A stretch of 64,000 nucleotides of DNA from Sanderia malayensis. Taxonomy: Eukaryota > Cnidaria > Scyphozoa > Semaeostomeae > Pelagiidae. A program made the translations under genes and the position numbers. The notes under the pieces are model-generated. The model saw only the letters and a list, made by a program, of their open reading frames with translations. It was not told the origin of the DNA and did no database searches. Positions 62,665 through 64,000 of the stretch are shown here, one piece after another. Every line of letters begins with the position of its first letter. The first letter of the stretch is position 1. Location: contig RQOL01000791.1 in NCBI GenBank assembly GCA_013076295.1, positions 17,744 to 81,743 of the forward strand. The letters are read 5' to 3'.

Positions 62665-62930
62665 CTAGCCGGGGGCGCTCGCTACGCTCGCTTCCCGAGT
62701 CCCTCAAGTACAAAAAGTTAATGTGGTTGGCGCACTTCGTGCGCTGCATTCGCTCCGCTCATGCCTTTCCCACCCCACGTACAGTGGTTTGGCTTGCCCT
62801 CACTGCCCTGTCTATCTATTGTCAACGATTGTAGTGTTTAACATGCATGGAAATTAGTTTTAAGCGATCAGCCTCGTTTCATTTGAAAATCGTCGTTTTC
62901 ATCAGGTAAGCCTCGTACTGATGATATGGC
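62665..62930 (-). mobile_element. 3' end of a further Helitron unit
   Basis: On the minus strand it holds a piece of the terminal exon (TACGAGGCTTACCTGATGAA), then ATGCATGTTAAACAC, GACAATAGATAGACAGGG, the GCGCACGAAGTGCGC hairpin and CCCCCGGCTAG at 62665. It is the same order as 13560-13811, in inverted orientation. Homology stops at about 62930. Confidence 0.75.
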
Positions 62931-64000
62931 TGCATCCTTGGATGCATTGGGTCATGTGATGGCAATTGGCCTGTCATAACATATTGCATGACATATTTAG
63001 CCATAATTAGTTGTTGCTGCCACCAGGAAGGTTTGTGCTATGTGTTGGTTGTGATGGATATTAAATAAAAAAAAACATTATAGATGAAGGAGGAACACTT
63101 GGTTCAAAATGGTTATTGGAAGGAGCAAATGGTAATTTCGTAAAACAACAATGTGTTTGGCTGATCGGTCCAATATATCTGATTCAATGAGAAGGCAAGT
63201 AACAAATTTGATAGAGTGGATATTTGCTACTTAATGGTTCTGTATGAGGAAACCAAAGTTCAGAAACTCATGGTAAGATTTAACAAATTAATGAGGTTAG
63301 GAATTACCTGACTCCACAAATTGACTTAAATCTGCCAAACAGGAAATGGAATGAAACTAAAAATGGGGAAAAATAGATTTATTAGTTTTCTTGAAATATT
63401 ATGCTCAAAGATAAAAGTGAAAAATTATATCAGAAATTCAGGTATAACTTGAATTCAGGTATAACTTGAATTGAAAAAATCATGCAAGTGATATGTTCCA
63501 TTGGTTTAGTTGTCATTCTATGAGTGCTCATTGGATAGCAATAAGCATCTTTGAATAATTTGCTGATTGTCAACACAGGTTTAATAAAAATCATGAACAT
63601 GGGACATTTTCATTTCATGTAAATTCCAAAATTGAATGACTCTGTGGTGTAATGGTTGGAAAATGTGTGGATATATGTGATCATGTGTTATTAAGAACTT
63701 CATACCTGATACTGTCAGAAGATGTTATGTAACATTTGGCTCCATGTTCCCTCATGGTTCAGTCAATGCTTTCTATAACAAATAAATCATTTTGAAAATA
63801 TATACCCAAGAGGACTTGCAATTGCAATGAAGAAAAAGCAGCTAAACACATGCTACTGATTTTTTACAAAACTGATATGGATTTACATCAGCTTTATAGA
63901 AATACAACATTAGTACCTACCAAAAATTGAAACATAATGAACAACCACCTTCCCTGTAAGATGTTATATTTATATAGTAGTTGTCATTGTCATTAAGATG
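62931..64000. other. Unique AT-rich sequence, no gene seen
   Basis: Single-copy in this window. There are no long open frames, and no repeat of the families above is seen. Confidence 0.5.

Noticed and set aside
63637..63770. tRNA-like boxes (GTGGTGTAATGGTTGG then GGTTCAGTCAATGC)
   Set aside because: The A-box-like and B-box-like stretches are about 100 bases apart and no cloverleaf can be drawn. A tRNA-derived SINE remnant is possible, but the evidence is too thin.

Overview
This is an AT-rich, repeat-dense piece of a eukaryotic nuclear genome. Spliceosomal introns with GT/AG borders, an intron-bearing Helitron Rep/helicase gene, a Ty3/gypsy LTR retrotransposon and satellite DNA all point to a metazoan, probably an invertebrate. 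The species cannot be read from the sequence. No bacterial operons, rRNA genes or convincing tRNA genes were seen. There is one 100-base assembly gap (8625-8724).

Left half. Positions 1-13811 and roughly 17493-32412 are two diverged copies of one long unit, both on the + strand. Each carries an eight-exon Rep/helicase (RepHel) gene of a Helitron rolling-circle transposon (copy 1, 153-6341, heavily broken; copy 2, 18848-25009, nearly intact). Behind it lie several short exon-like blocks and a small three-exon gene of unknown function (copy 2, 28542-29391, open over 152 codons). A terminal exon pair follows, then a GC-rich hairpin-forming end finishing in CTGG, or in CTA in the damaged copy. 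A third, internally deleted RepHel fragment lies at 30425-31478.

Middle. A degenerate Ty3/gypsy element (34619-39940, minus strand, 191-bp LTRs, TATT target duplication) is inserted in a 14-bp satellite (TATGTATTGTAGGG).

Right half. From 40609 to 62668 Helitron-like elements lie on the minus strand, six of them (44140-62664) directly head to tail. Each starts with TCTA/TCTC close to a CACGTG motif. Most continue through a 0.9-1.5 kb body, an array of the 14-mer and (CATA)n tracts. All end in GC-rich hairpins and CTAG. At most junctions CTAG of one element touches TC of the next with no base between. One element (40609-43987) sits cleanly inside an AT-rich satellite between A and T, as expected for a Helitron. 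Matching + strand units occur at 13812-16900 and 32413-34618, so the window has an overall inverted layout around about 40.6 kb.

Working model (inference): 15461-32412 may be one giant Helitron of about 17 kb with the same 5' TCTATATATA body and the same 3' hairpin as the short elements. The short elements would then be non-autonomous derivatives mobilised in trans by RepHel. Because every inserted element begins with T after A or CTAG, its own 5' edge can serve as a new target, or rolling-circle concatemers can form; either would give the tandem arrays. The small gene inside the long unit changes mostly at silent positions between copies, so it appears to have been maintained as a protein and is the most interesting unknown.
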